NCBI RefSeq assembly: GCF_001595965.1 | Contig: NZ_LOJI01000001.1 | Coordinates: forward strand, 547,841-611,840 | From: Polynucleobacter yangtzensis | GTDB lineage: Bacteria; Pseudomonadota; Gammaproteobacteria; Burkholderiales; Burkholderiaceae | Direction: 5' to 3' | DNA: 64,000 nucleotides | Shown here: positions 17,368-26,675 of the stretch, piece by piece | Layout of the letters: every line of letters starts with the position of its first letter | Position numbering within the stretch: position 1 is the first letter of the stretch | Notes under the pieces: model-generated | Seen by the model: the letters and a program-made list of their open reading frames with translations, nothing else | Told to the model about the DNA's origin: nothing | Database searches by the model: none | Made by a program: the position numbers and the translations under genes

Positions 17368-18333
17368 TTAGACCGTCTTTGCTTTCTCGGCGCACATCAT
17401 CTTGATGACGCCATCAATATCAGTAGGCTTTTTCCAACCCAAAGTCTTGATAGCTTTTTCTGGGTTGCCTACGCTGGCAACAATTTCATTTGGTCGAAAG
17501 AAGCTCTTCTCAATTTCTACGTGCTTCTGCCAATCTAAATCGAAGTATTCAAATGATTTAGCGACAAAATATTTCAGAGATTCTTTTCTGCCGGTAGCAA
17601 TGACAAAATCATCCGGCTTATCTAATTGCATCATGAGCCACATGGCTTCTACGTATTCTGGGGCCCAACCCCAGTCACGAGAAATATCTAAGTTACCAAG
17701 TTGTAATTTATCTAATTGACCTGCTTTGATTTTGGCTGCACCAGCAATGATCTTTTGAGTAACAAAACGCTCTGGGCGTAGTGGGGATTCATGATTGAAC
17801 AAGATTCCGGTGCAGGCATAGAGGCCGTAGGACTCACGATAGCTATTGATTAACCACTTTGCAGTCGATTTGGCTACAGCATAAGGGCTGCGTGGTGCAA
17901 AGGGCGTTTGTTCGTTTGCGGGCGTATCGCCAGTATCACCAAAACATTCGCTAGAGCCGGCATTGTAAAAACGCACTGGCTTACTTAAGAGGCGAATGAC
18001 TTCCAAAATATTGAGTGTGCCAATCGCAATACTCTCGATGGCTTCAACAGGCTGATCAAAGGAGAGTCCTACTGAGGTTTGCCCAGCTAGGTTGTAGATT
18101 TCATCAGGATCAGCGGTCTGAATCGCATTAAAAACACTTCTGAAGTCGTTGATCGAAACAGAGAGGAGTTTGACTTGCGAGCGAATGCCTAAAGCATTCA
18201 GATTATTAAAGGAAGAGGCCATCACATCACGTGATGAACCTGTTACTTCATATCCTTTGGATAAGAGATGCTTAGCTAAGTAAGCACCGTCTTGCCCGGT
18301 GATGCCAATGATTAAAGCTTTTTTGACAGCCAA
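17368..18333 (-). CDS. GDP-mannose 4,6-dehydratase-like SDR enzyme
   Basis: A 321-residue extended SDR of the Gmd group. The coenzyme motif is GITGQDGAYLAKHLLSKGY, the active site NAGSSECFGD with YAVAK, and the C-terminal block LGNLDISRDWGWAPEYVEAM. It is about 50 residues shorter than the canonical Gmd at 34668 and has SSRD where that protein has KRRASSF. Likely substrate GDP-mannose, giving GDP-4-keto-6-deoxymannose, but a related nucleotide sugar cannot be excluded. It lies between a toxin-antitoxin module and adk, and no GDP-sugar reductase is adjacent. Confidence 0.75.
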   Translation of the reverse strand: MAVKKALIIGITGQDGAYLAKHLLSKGYEVTGSSRDVMASSFNNLNALGIRSQVKLLSVSINDFRSVFNAIQTADPDEIYNLAGQTSVGLSFDQPVEAIESIAIGTLNILEVIRLLSKPVRFYNAGSSECFGDTGDTPANEQTPFAPRSPYAVAKSTAKWLINSYRESYGLYACTGILFNHESPLRPERFVTQKIIAGAAKIKAGQLDKLQLGNLDISRDWGWAPEYVEAMWLMMQLDKPDDFVIATGRKESLKYFVAKSFEYFDLDWQKHVEIEKSFFRPNEIVASVGNPEKAIKTLGWKKPTDIDGVIKMMCAEKAKTV

Positions 18334-18342
18334 TTTAGGTGC

Positions 18343-19071
<729 letters not shown>

Positions 19072-19121
19072 CTAGGATTATCCCCGAGAAGGGCGGCAAT
19101 GACCCCTGAAAAGCGATTTTT

Positions 19122-19886
19122 CTAGGAATTGCCCAGTAATTGTCGGATGCGCTCGAGATCCTCGGGGGTATCAACCCCTGCCGGAGGTGCCTCAGGAGCA
19201 ATATGAACGGCAATCCGATAGCCATTCCAGAGGGCGCGCAGCTGCTCCAAGGCTTCTGCCTGTTCTGGAGGGGCTGGCTCCAAGCGGCTATAGGCCTGCA
19301 AGAAGTCGGCTCGATAGCCGTAGATGCCAAGGTGCCGTAAATGTTCAGTTGATTGAATAGCTTGAGCATCCCTCACAAAAGGAATGGGTGCTCTTGAGAA
19401 GTACAGAGCTTCACCTGAGCGGTTTAAGACAACCTTCACCACATTCGGATTATGAATTTCTGCAGCTTCTTTAATCCGTACTGCCACGGTAGAGATAGAA
19501 CAACGTGCATTTTCAGCTAAGGTGCTCGCAACTTGATTGATCAACTCTGGTGGAATCAGTGGTTCATCGCCTTGCACGTTCACGATCAATGCATCGTTCG
19601 GAAGTTTTAAGAGTTGCGCCACTTCGGCAATGCGGTCCGTGCCAGTTGGATGATTCTCGCTAGTGAGCAAGCAATCGATACGATGCTCATCACAAGCCGC
19701 TTGAATCTCGGGTGAGTCAGTAGCCACCACAACACTTTGCGCCAGAGATAACTTAGCGCGCTCCGCTACTCGAATCACCATAGGCTTACCACCAATATCC
19801 GCTAGTGGTTTACGAGGCAGGCGGGTAGATCCCAGTCTAGCTGGAATCACTACTAAAAAATCAGGCGCTTTGGAGATTGAGCTCAT
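19122..19886 (-). CDS. kdsB: 3-deoxy-manno-octulosonate cytidylyltransferase
   Basis: Activates Kdo as CMP-Kdo for lipopolysaccharide core synthesis. Motifs: VIPARLGSTRLPRKPLADIG at the N-terminus, VVVATDSPEI, TGTDRIAEV, VNVQGDEPLIPP and HLGIYGYRADFL. Length 254 aa is normal. Located between the Trm112-like gene and adk, in the usual lpxK-trm112-kdsB-adk order. Confidence 0.96.
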   Translation of the reverse strand: MSSISKAPDFLVVIPARLGSTRLPRKPLADIGGKPMVIRVAERAKLSLAQSVVVATDSPEIQAACDEHRIDCLLTSENHPTGTDRIAEVAQLLKLPNDALIVNVQGDEPLIPPELINQVASTLAENARCSISTVAVRIKEAAEIHNPNVVKVVLNRSGEALYFSRAPIPFVRDAQAIQSTEHLRHLGIYGYRADFLQAYSRLEPAPPEQAEALEQLRALWNGYRIAVHIAPEAPPAGVDTPEDLERIRQLLGNS

Positions 19887-19906
19887 TGATTGAAAAATTT
19901 CAATGA

Positions 19907-20086
19907 TTAAGCTAATTCGTCACTACTAAGAGTGCGCGCTTCGTCTACCAACATGACTGGCACATCATCGCGTATAGGGTAAGCCAACCGATCTGCTTTA
20001 CAAATCAATTCACCTTTAACGGCATCAAGTTGGAGCTGGCTTTTGCAAAGAGGGCAAACCAAAATATCGAGCAGTCGTTTATCCAT
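19907..20086 (-). CDS. Trm112-family small zinc-ribbon protein (YcaR-like)
   Basis: A 59-residue protein read from ATG 20086. It starts [20 protein letters not shown] and continues with [20 protein letters not shown], the Trm112p-like pattern with a CPLC pair and a third cysteine near residue 29. The family often accompanies lpxK and kdsB in proteobacteria, exactly as here (98 bp to lpxK, 20 bp to kdsB). Precise biochemical role in bacteria is uncertain; eukaryotic relatives activate methyltransferases. Confidence 0.88.
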   Translation of the reverse strand: MDKRLLDILVCPLCKSQLQLDAVKGELICKADRLAYPIRDDVPVMLVDEARTLSSDELA

Positions 20087-20184
20087 GATTTTGTAGTGAG
20101 GTCTATGTGGGTGAGTCTAAATAAGTGAAGTTACAGTGTAGTGCTATCTCGTTGTAGTCAACAAGTCTGGACAAGCGACCTAGC

Positions 20185-21270
20185 TTACAGGTTGTAGCGA
20201 TAAGGGTCCGGTCTTTGCAAGATGGATTGCAGCCATTCGGCTAGATTGTCTGGCAATGAGAGTGAGAGTGGCACTACCCAAATACGCTCATCATGAATAG
20301 CCGCACATTTCACGGCATCTTTTTCTGTAATGAGAATGCATTGAGTATTGAGCTTTTCAAAAAACTCGGGGGTGTAGCTTGCGTGATCAGGCAGGGGAAT
20401 GCATTTTCCTGCAATACCTTGGCTAAGAAGATCATCAAAAAAACGCTGTGGATTGCCTAGCGCTGCAACAGCAGTAATCTTGTTGGGTAAATAGCTATCC
20501 GCAATTTGAGAAAGCGTTTGATGATTATTTGGGTTGATGAGTTGATAAGCGGCGCCCAAATTAGCTAAGAGCGAGAACGCTCTGCGTCCCTGAAAATATT
20601 CTTCTTGCTGGCCGATTTTGTGGGCACTAACTTTTGCGGTCAATAAAGTCGCATCTCTCTCACGGGTAGCGGGCTCACGCAATGGGCCTGCTGGCAACAA
20701 GAAGCGATTGCCTTCTCCACGACCATCACGCACTACGAACTCGATATCGCGACCACCTTCACGGGCAGGCCAACGAGCCAATCCAGTATGTTGCAGACCA
20801 TCATCGCTAATGATGACGTTCACATGAGGGAATTGCTTTAATAAAGCGCGAATACTTTGCTGACGTTTTGGAAATACCCAAATCGGAAATTGGTTATGCG
20901 TACGCTTGGCAATTAGGACGGGTTCATCACCAACTAATGCAGGGTCAGAATCACTCTTTACCTGCAGTGGAGCAAGTTGCGAAGAAGAGCCATAGCCTCT
21001 ACTAATAATTCCAGGATTCCAACCTAATTGTTGCAAGCGTTCTGCGAGTGCAATCACGATCGGCGTCTTACCCGTACCACCAACGCGAATGTTTCCCACA
21101 ATGATGACCGGAACCGGCGCTGGTTTCTGTTTGATGAGGCCGGTGTCTAAAACTAACTTACGAGCACGCACTATCAATCCATAAAGCCAAGAGAGTGGCC
21201 ACAAGATCAAACTCGTGGGGCCACGTCGTTCCCAGAACTTGGGTGCTTTACGGAAAAAAGAAAAGGACAT
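20185..21270 (-). CDS. lpxK: Tetraacyldisaccharide 4'-kinase
   Basis: Phosphorylates the lipid A disaccharide at the inner membrane. An N-terminal membrane-associated helix (LILWPLSWLYGLIVRAR) leads to the Walker A motif VGNIRVGGTGKTPIVIAL, then SRGYGS, DEPVLIAKRT and ISDDGLQHTGLARW. ATG 21270 gives 361 residues and is preferred to an in-frame TTG six bases upstream. Downstream of exbB-exbD, the order seen in many betaproteobacteria. Confidence 0.96.
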   Translation of the reverse strand: MSFSFFRKAPKFWERRGPTSLILWPLSWLYGLIVRARKLVLDTGLIKQKPAPVPVIIVGNIRVGGTGKTPIVIALAERLQQLGWNPGIISRGYGSSSQLAPLQVKSDSDPALVGDEPVLIAKRTHNQFPIWVFPKRQQSIRALLKQFPHVNVIISDDGLQHTGLARWPAREGGRDIEFVVRDGRGEGNRFLLPAGPLREPATRERDATLLTAKVSAHKIGQQEEYFQGRRAFSLLANLGAAYQLINPNNHQTLSQIADSYLPNKITAVAALGNPQRFFDDLLSQGIAGKCIPLPDHASYTPEFFEKLNTQCILITEKDAVKCAAIHDERIWVVPLSLSLPDNLAEWLQSILQRPDPYRYNL

Positions 21271-21318
21271 TAACAATAGATTTCTGAGTTCGTGGTCTTA
21301 TAACTTCGAATGTATAGC

Positions 21319-21786
21319 TTATTTTTTGGTTTGACTACTAAACACAATATTAGAGAGATTGGCATCACGCGCCGCTTCGAGAGCGCTCATCACCGCTTGA
21401 TGCGGTGCCCTGGCATCTGCATCAATATTGACTTGTAGGTTGTGTGTAGACTCTTTCTTGCTATCTGCTTGCCCACTTAATTGCATTAATGCTCCGCTCA
21501 GTTGAGAGCGATCAGTCACTTTGCCGTTAATCGCAAAGCGACCATCGCGGCTAACAGCTATATGGATCTGCTTGATCTCTGCCTGACTCTCACTGCCATT
21601 CGCAGTAGGTAATGTAATCGCGAGTTCTTGATAGCGCGTGAAGGTGGTGGAAATCATTAAAAAGATCAACACCACTAACAAGACATCAATAAATGGAATG
21701 AGATTAATCTCAGGCTCTACTGGTGCAGCTGTGCCCCCTAGAGAAAATCTTCTCTTTGCATGCGCATGCGTTTCTAGCCAACTCAT
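21319..21786 (-). CDS. exbD: ExbD/TolR-family biopolymer transporter
   Basis: A 155-residue stator-type protein with one TM helix containing the conserved aspartate (INLIPFIDVLLVVLIFLMIS) and a periplasmic domain (IHIAVSRDGRFAINGKV, NIDADARAPHQAVMSALEAA). It overlaps exbB by 4 bp (ATGA). No tonB is adjacent, so it may serve TonB-dependent receptors through a TonB encoded elsewhere. It is distinct from TolR at 13756. Confidence 0.9.
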   Translation of the reverse strand: MSWLETHAHAKRRFSLGGTAAPVEPEINLIPFIDVLLVVLIFLMISTTFTRYQELAITLPTANGSESQAEIKQIHIAVSRDGRFAINGKVTDRSQLSGALMQLSGQADSKKESTHNLQVNIDADARAPHQAVMSALEAARDANLSNIVFSSQTKK

Positions 21787-22430
21787 TTGGCGTTATCGGT
21801 TGGATACAATTTTTTAAAGATTTGGCGCGTAAACTCTTCGCACTCTCGTTGACGCTGATTTGCCATCGCACGTAAACCACGCCAAGCTGCTAATGCAGGA
21901 ATCGCAATCAATAATCCGAAGGCCGTGTTATACAACGCCACTGAAATTCCGTGAGCCAATTGCTGAGGACTACCTACTGCACCATTAATGGCGCCTTGAC
22001 TACCGAAAATTTCAATCATGCCTACTACGGTGCCAAACAAGCCAAGTAATGGCGCAATGGTGGCAATCGTAGCGAGCGCGCCAAGATAACGATCTAATTT
22101 GAGCCAAGTGCTTTGAGCTGTCGCTTGAAGTTCCTCGAGAGCACTTTCGGCACTACTGCCACTGAGCTTCTCTTTGAGGGTGCATGCTAATAATGGGCTT
22201 GCTGGTGAAAGTTGGGCTAACTCGGCAACCTGCAAGTCACTGACTGCAGAGCCCCCTTTGGAGCTAAGCATTTGATTGGTAAGGGTAAAAGCGGTTTCGA
22301 GGCAGTTTTTGGGAAAAATATGGATTTGCCGTAGATACCAGCAACGCTCAATGGCAATCGCTAAGCCCAAAATAGAAATTATGAGAAGGGGCCAAATAGG
22401 CCAGCCAGCGGATAGTAAGATGGAGTACAT
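21783..22430 (-). CDS. exbB: ExbB/MotA/TolQ-family proton channel protein
   Basis: A 215-residue protein with three TM segments (AGWPIWPLLIISILGLAIAI; LATIATIAPLLGLFGTVVGM; SVALYNTAFGLLIAIPALAA). The LLGLFGTVVGMIEIF motif places it in the ExbB/TolQ family. It pairs with the overlapping exbD. It is the first gene of the exbB-exbD-lpxK group and starts opposite xseA across a 313-bp gap. Confidence 0.9.
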   Translation of the reverse strand: MYSILLSAGWPIWPLLIISILGLAIAIERCWYLRQIHIFPKNCLETAFTLTNQMLSSKGGSAVSDLQVAELAQLSPASPLLACTLKEKLSGSSAESALEELQATAQSTWLKLDRYLGALATIATIAPLLGLFGTVVGMIEIFGSQGAINGAVGSPQQLAHGISVALYNTAFGLLIAIPALAAWRGLRAMANQRQRECEEFTRQIFKKLYPTDNAK

Positions 22431-22743
22431 AAGCTCAGTACTTTAGCTGAATTAAAAAGCCTGTTTCGGAAAGCTTGCCTGTGGATAACTCTGTGCAAAA
22501 CTTTTTTGGATTTGTGCTGTAAGTCCTTGATTGATGGTGAAACCGGATATCAATGGCTGCAACTGCGTTTTCTAGAGTTGATTAATTTTTATATAAATCA
22601 ATAGCTTAGTATGATGGTGTTGGATTTATGAGACGTTTTGGGTCAGTAATTACTTACTTATGAGCATTAAACCCAGGGTGTATTGGGGTCTGTGGATATT
22701 TATTGGCCCATAAGCCTGATGGATGCGGGATTAAAGAGAAAAA
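22431..22743. other. Divergent intergenic region between exbB and xseA
   Basis: 313 bp without a credible gene. It presumably holds the promoters of both operons. Two sequences close to DnaA boxes occur (TGTGGATAA at 22480-22488 and TGTGGATAT at 22691-22699), and a short repeat TTGATT/AATCAA lies at 22578-22601. A TATGAT hexamer at 22610-22615 could be a -10 element, but no good -35 is in register. Confidence 0.4.
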
Positions 22744-23958
22744 ATGTCGGAAATATCAAGGGAAATTCTGAGTGTTGGCGACCTAAACCGCGCCATTGCT
22801 GCTTCTTTGGAGGATCGTTTTGATACGGTCTGGGTAAGCGGGGAGATTTCCAACTTCAAGGCTTATGACAGCGGGCACTGGTATTTCTCATTAAAGGATG
22901 AAGAAGGTCAAATACGCTGTGTGATGTTCCGAGGGCGTAATGGCCAGGTCGGATTTATGCCCCAATCTGGCGACTTGGTTGAGGTGAGCGCCAATCTGGG
23001 TCTGTATGTGCCCCGGGGAGATATCCAACTCACCATTCAGACACTGCGCCGCGCAGGAATGGGTGGCTTATATGAAGCCTTCTTAAAGCTCAAAGCCAAA
23101 CTTGCTAAAGAGGGTTTATTTGATGAGGAGCATAAACGCGAGATTCCAACGCATCCTAGATCAATTGGCATCATCACATCACCACAAGCAGCCGCATTAA
23201 AAGATGTTTTAAGTACGCTAGCAAGAAGAGCGCCACATATTCCGATTGTGATTTACCCAACCCTAGTGCAAGGACCAGATGCCCCTGCTGGAATTATTTC
23301 TGCCCTCAAAGCGGCTGAAAAAGAAAATGCAGTTGATGTCATTTTGTTGGTGCGAGGTGGTGGCAGTATTGAAGATCTCTGGGCATTTAATGATGAGCAG
23401 CTGGCTTATGCGATTGCGCAATCACCAATACCTGTAGTCAGTGGTGTTGGGCATGAAACCGATTTCACAATTGCTGACTTTGTATCTGACTTGCGCGCAC
23501 CTACACCTACTGGTGCCGCAGAATTGGCTGCGCCACGCAAAGATCAAATGCTGCAAGAGTTAGACGCCATCATGCAAGCCTTGTTACAGCGCATCAACCA
23601 ACGCGTAGAACGTGAAGCGCAAACCTTAGATCAACTAGCACTAAGACTCAGTCACGCACTGCCCAATCCAGATCGCATGCGCGAGCAAATACAAGGATGG
23701 CAACAACGCCTCAATCAAGCTTGGTCAGTACGCATGGAAAGTTGGAAACGCAATCAAACGCACTATCAATCTCAGTTGGAGATGCTGAATCCGCAGAGAA
23801 CCCTAGAGCGTGGCTATGCAGTGATCTTGAGTAAAGAGAAAGATCAACTGCATGCTGTGCGTGATCCTGAAGAATTAGTTGCTAATGCTGATTATGAAAT
23901 TCATTTAGCCAATGGAGTTTCAGAAGTGCAGCTTACGAAAGTGTCTTCTAAGACTTAG
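22744..23958 (+). CDS. xseA: Exodeoxyribonuclease VII large subunit
   Basis: Degrades single-stranded DNA with XseB. The N-terminal OB-fold has VWVSGEISNFKAYDSGHWYF; the catalytic region shows LVRGGGSIEDLWAFNDEQLA and SGVGHETDFTIADFVSDLRA; a coiled coil follows (about residues 265-345), and NPQRTLERGYAVI closes the protein. Length 404 aa is near normal. xseB is not in the window. The stop overlaps the end of convergent murB by 4 bp. Confidence 0.96.
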   Translation: MSEISREILSVGDLNRAIAASLEDRFDTVWVSGEISNFKAYDSGHWYFSLKDEEGQIRCVMFRGRNGQVGFMPQSGDLVEVSANLGLYVPRGDIQLTIQTLRRAGMGGLYEAFLKLKAKLAKEGLFDEEHKREIPTHPRSIGIITSPQAAALKDVLSTLARRAPHIPIVIYPTLVQGPDAPAGIISALKAAEKENAVDVILLVRGGGSIEDLWAFNDEQLAYAIAQSPIPVVSGVGHETDFTIADFVSDLRAPTPTGAAELAAPRKDQMLQELDAIMQALLQRINQRVEREAQTLDQLALRLSHALPNPDRMREQIQGWQQRLNQAWSVRMESWKRNQTHYQSQLEMLNPQRTLERGYAVILSKEKDQLHAVRDPEELVANADYEIHLANGVSEVQLTKVSSKT

Positions 23959-24992
23959 AAAATATTAGGCTCAATCTGTAAAGTCACGCCAAACTTATCG
24001 TGCACTTTATCCCGAATGCATTTAGCAAGACCAAGAATATCCTCAGCGGTGCCACCGCCATGGTTCACGAGTACTAGGGCTTGGTTTTCATAAACACCAA
24101 CTGCACCCATGCGTTGACCTTTAAAACCGCATTGATCAATGAGCCAGCCAGCAGCGAGTTTGCGCTTGCCTGGTAGGTCTGCATAAGAAACTAAATCTGC
24201 GTAGGTTTTAAGAAGCGTTTCGTACTGTTCATTCGGAATAACCGGATTCTGAAAGAAGCTACCCGCATTGCCGATGACTTTCGGATCGGGAAGCTTGTGA
24301 GTACGGATCTTACAAACGGCTAGGAAGATCTCTTCCGGACTAGGATTGGCATCAAGCGGAAACTGCTTCGCTAGGTCCGCATAATGAATGCGAGCCTGCC
24401 AAATTTTTGGCATTTTAAAAACGACCTTTGTCACGATAAAGCGGCCGGGATTTTGCTTGAAGTAACTATCGCGATAGGCAAAGCAGCATGCCTCTTTTGG
24501 GAGAGTGACAAAGGCATGGTCTTTGGCATCAAAGGCTTCGATACGATCGATGTACTCGCCGATCTCAACGCCATACGCACCAATGTTTTGTATGGGCGCG
24601 GCACCAACGGTACCCGGTATCAGGGCCAGATTCTCAAAGCCGGGCATACCATTTTCTAAAGTCCACTCAACGAGTTCATGCCAAACCACTCCGGCACCGA
24701 CTGACAGAAACGTAGCTTCTTCATCGCTGGAGAAAATTTCTTGACCCAGAATATCAATGAGTAAAGTGGCTCCAGGCAGTGCGCTCGGTAATATGACATT
24801 ACTGCCGCCGCCCAATACTCTCCAGGACAGCTTTTGCCCGGCAATCTCTGACATCACCGCTGGAATTTGCTCTGGTGCGTGGATTTCATAGGCGAGTTCG
24901 GCTACTGCATCAAGACCAAAGGTATTGCGGTGCTTAAGTCCTAAATTAGGAGTCAATTTTGCGGAGTTGGACGCATTTTGGGCGCGAGTCAT
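23955..24992 (-). CDS. murB: UDP-N-acetylenolpyruvoylglucosamine reductase
   Basis: FAD enzyme that makes UDP-MurNAc for peptidoglycan. The FAD-binding domain has NTFGLDAVAELAYEI, VLGGGSNVILPS and LIPGTVGAAPIQNIGAYGVE; the C-terminal catalytic part has the serine in GNAGSFFQNP and the final LQIEPNIF with the glutamate. Length 345 aa fits the type I family. A run of hydrophilic residues precedes residue 20; an internal start is possible but unneeded. Confidence 0.96.
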   Translation of the reverse strand: MTRAQNASNSAKLTPNLGLKHRNTFGLDAVAELAYEIHAPEQIPAVMSEIAGQKLSWRVLGGGSNVILPSALPGATLLIDILGQEIFSSDEEATFLSVGAGVVWHELVEWTLENGMPGFENLALIPGTVGAAPIQNIGAYGVEIGEYIDRIEAFDAKDHAFVTLPKEACCFAYRDSYFKQNPGRFIVTKVVFKMPKIWQARIHYADLAKQFPLDANPSPEEIFLAVCKIRTHKLPDPKVIGNAGSFFQNPVIPNEQYETLLKTYADLVSYADLPGKRKLAAGWLIDQCGFKGQRMGAVGVYENQALVLVNHGGGTAEDILGLAKCIRDKVHDKFGVTLQIEPNIF

Positions 24993-25038
24993 AGCGCAAT
25001 CTTATACATATCAAGTCTATTGAATAAAAATAGATGGA

Positions 25039-26043
25039 TCATTTTGGGTGAACCCTAAGATCTAAGATTGACTCCTCAATGACTGCCTTTGGAAAATAAC
25101 GCATTGTGCGTTCATCAATAAGAAGATTTGGCAAATACTCGCGTACTAAGTTCATTACCATTAATGCCTGATTGAGATCACGTTGTTTTTTGACGGGCTC
25201 TCGATGGATTTGATGTGAGAGCCATGCCTTATGAATAGCAAATGCTCTTGGATCTGGCACAGGCATGATCACTGCAGCCCCACTGGACGCAATGACCACT
25301 TGCTCTAATCGAGGGGCATTCGCCAGCCACTCTAAATTTGGTACTTCCATAATCGCTAGGTCGCCCTGAGCTAATAATTCGGGCTTAGGGGCTAACATTC
25401 CTTTATCTTGCCCAATCAAATCAACCATAAAACCGTCTTTGTTGATTGCCCTAAATCCTTCAGCGGTAGAAATTTCAAAAGTTTTATCCACCTTTTTAAG
25501 TAAGCCTAATAAACCCTCGCCATCTAGTTTTTTTGCTAGCAAAGACACTTGTTTGCGTACATCAAAGAGTAGGTCAATATCACCAGATGCTAATAAATCC
25601 ATTTTGAGCTCTACGGCAGCCATCGACTCGTAAGCAAAGATGGCATGAGTACCAACAACTCGCAATTCAGACAGAGCTTGAGCTTGGTCAAGCCTTAGTA
25701 AAATTTCACCAATAATGCTAGGCATGCGACCTAAACGTACCGCGCGATTCAGCTTTCTTTGAGAGTCAAGCTTGACTTTAAGGCTCTGATATTTTTCTTC
25801 CGCCAACGCTTTGCCTTCTTCAAACTGTCGGAAAATTTGCTCAGTTTCAGGAGTGCGTGGCCCAAGGGATTTGCTGTTGCCTGAGGCGCTAGTGAGCCGT
25901 AGCAGGTAATCCTTACCATTCACATTCTTCCAGCGCATACCGTATTTATAGTCGCGGTGCCGCCAAAGAACTTCACGCCAGGCTCTATAGATCTGATCCG
26001 ATTCCACTAAGAATAGGCGTTGCTGGTCCGATAAAGGCTTCAT
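25039..26043 (-). CDS. GSU2403-family nucleotidyltransferase-fold protein
   Basis: A 334-residue protein matching the nucleotidyltransferase-like family typified by GSU2403. It has an N-terminal helical part (VESDQIYRAWREVLWRHRDY), a LGRMPSIIGEILLRLDQA segment, and the NTase core VVGTHAIFAYESMA followed by ASGDIDLLFDVR, which supplies the DxD metal pair. C-terminal helices (AFAIHKAWLSHQ, KKQRDLNQALMVMNLV) resemble AbiEii-like proteins. The function of the family is not established; a toxin or nucleotide-modifying role is possible. It stands alone under two nested palindromes at 26044-26084. Confidence 0.72.
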   Translation of the reverse strand: MKPLSDQQRLFLVESDQIYRAWREVLWRHRDYKYGMRWKNVNGKDYLLRLTSASGNSKSLGPRTPETEQIFRQFEEGKALAEEKYQSLKVKLDSQRKLNRAVRLGRMPSIIGEILLRLDQAQALSELRVVGTHAIFAYESMAAVELKMDLLASGDIDLLFDVRKQVSLLAKKLDGEGLLGLLKKVDKTFEISTAEGFRAINKDGFMVDLIGQDKGMLAPKPELLAQGDLAIMEVPNLEWLANAPRLEQVVIASSGAAVIMPVPDPRAFAIHKAWLSHQIHREPVKKQRDLNQALMVMNLVREYLPNLLIDERTMRYFPKAVIEESILDLRVHPK

Positions 26044-26084
26044 TTTTTACCTGTAAAAATCTATTTTTGTAATTTACAGGTAAA
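26044..26084. promoter_or_regulatory. Nested palindromes before the GSU2403-type gene
   Basis: Two copies of TTTACNNGTAAA: 26046-26057 (extended to 7-bp arms at 26044-26059) and 26073-26084. Each copy is self-palindromic and each is the reverse complement of the other, so the region also forms one 12-bp-arm hairpin with a 15-nt loop. The proximal copy begins directly upstream of the ATG (26043) and covers its only Shine-Dalgarno-like AGG. Suggests operator control, translational occlusion, or both. Confidence 0.6.
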
Positions 26085-26189
26085 ATTTCCCATAATCAAG
26101 AATTATTAGCTTAAAAATACGATGTGTTGTTTGGCGGTGGTGTTGAACGACAATTCAGTTAATCTTCAAGTAAATATAAAGGATTTGAT

Positions 26190-26675
26190 ATGCCATCATT
26201 TGACGTTGTTTGTGAGCCGGACATGGTTGAGCTCAAGAATGCGATTGAGCAATCGAATAAAGAAATCAGCAATCGTTTCGACTTTAAGGGTTCTGATAGC
26301 CGCGTAGAGCAAAAAGACGAAGCCTTAATTTTGTTTGGTGATGATGACTTTAAGTTAGGTCAAGTGCGTGATGTGCTCGTTGGCAAAATGGCCAAACGGA
26401 ATGTGGATGTGCGTTATCTCAAAGATGACAAAACTGAAACGATCGGTGGTGATAAGCGTAAGCAAACGATGAAGATTCAAAAGGGTATTACTTCAGAGTT
26501 AGCTAAAAAAGTAGTGCGCATCATTAAAGACAGTAAGCTCAAAGTGCAAGCTAGCATTCAGGGTGATGCAGTACGCGTGACTGGTGCTAAGCGAGATGAC
26601 TTACAAGAAACGATGGCTTTGCTCAAGAAAGAAGTAACCGAAGCGCCATTGGGCTTTAACAATTTCCGTGACTAA
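26190..26675 (+). CDS. yajQ: YajQ-family cyclic-di-GMP/nucleotide-binding protein
   Basis: A 161-residue member of the UPF0234/YajQ family, whose relatives bind cyclic di-GMP or tRNA/NTPs. Diagnostic motifs are [46 protein letters not shown] and [20 protein letters not shown]. The start is ATG 26190, preceded by AAAGGATTTGAT. xerD starts 8 bp inside the end of this gene. Confidence 0.95.
   Translation: MPSFDVVCEPDMVELKNAIEQSNKEISNRFDFKGSDSRVEQKDEALILFGDDDFKLGQVRDVLVGKMAKRNVDVRYLKDDKTETIGGDKRKQTMKIQKGITSELAKKVVRIIKDSKLKVQASIQGDAVRVTGAKRDDLQETMALLKKEVTEAPLGFNNFRD

Noticed and set aside
22480..22699. Two DnaA-box-like 9-mers, as part of a replication origin
   Set aside because: Only one exact and one near match in 220 bp, no AT-rich unwinding region with repeats and no dnaA, gidA or parAB genes nearby; chance occurrence is likely.
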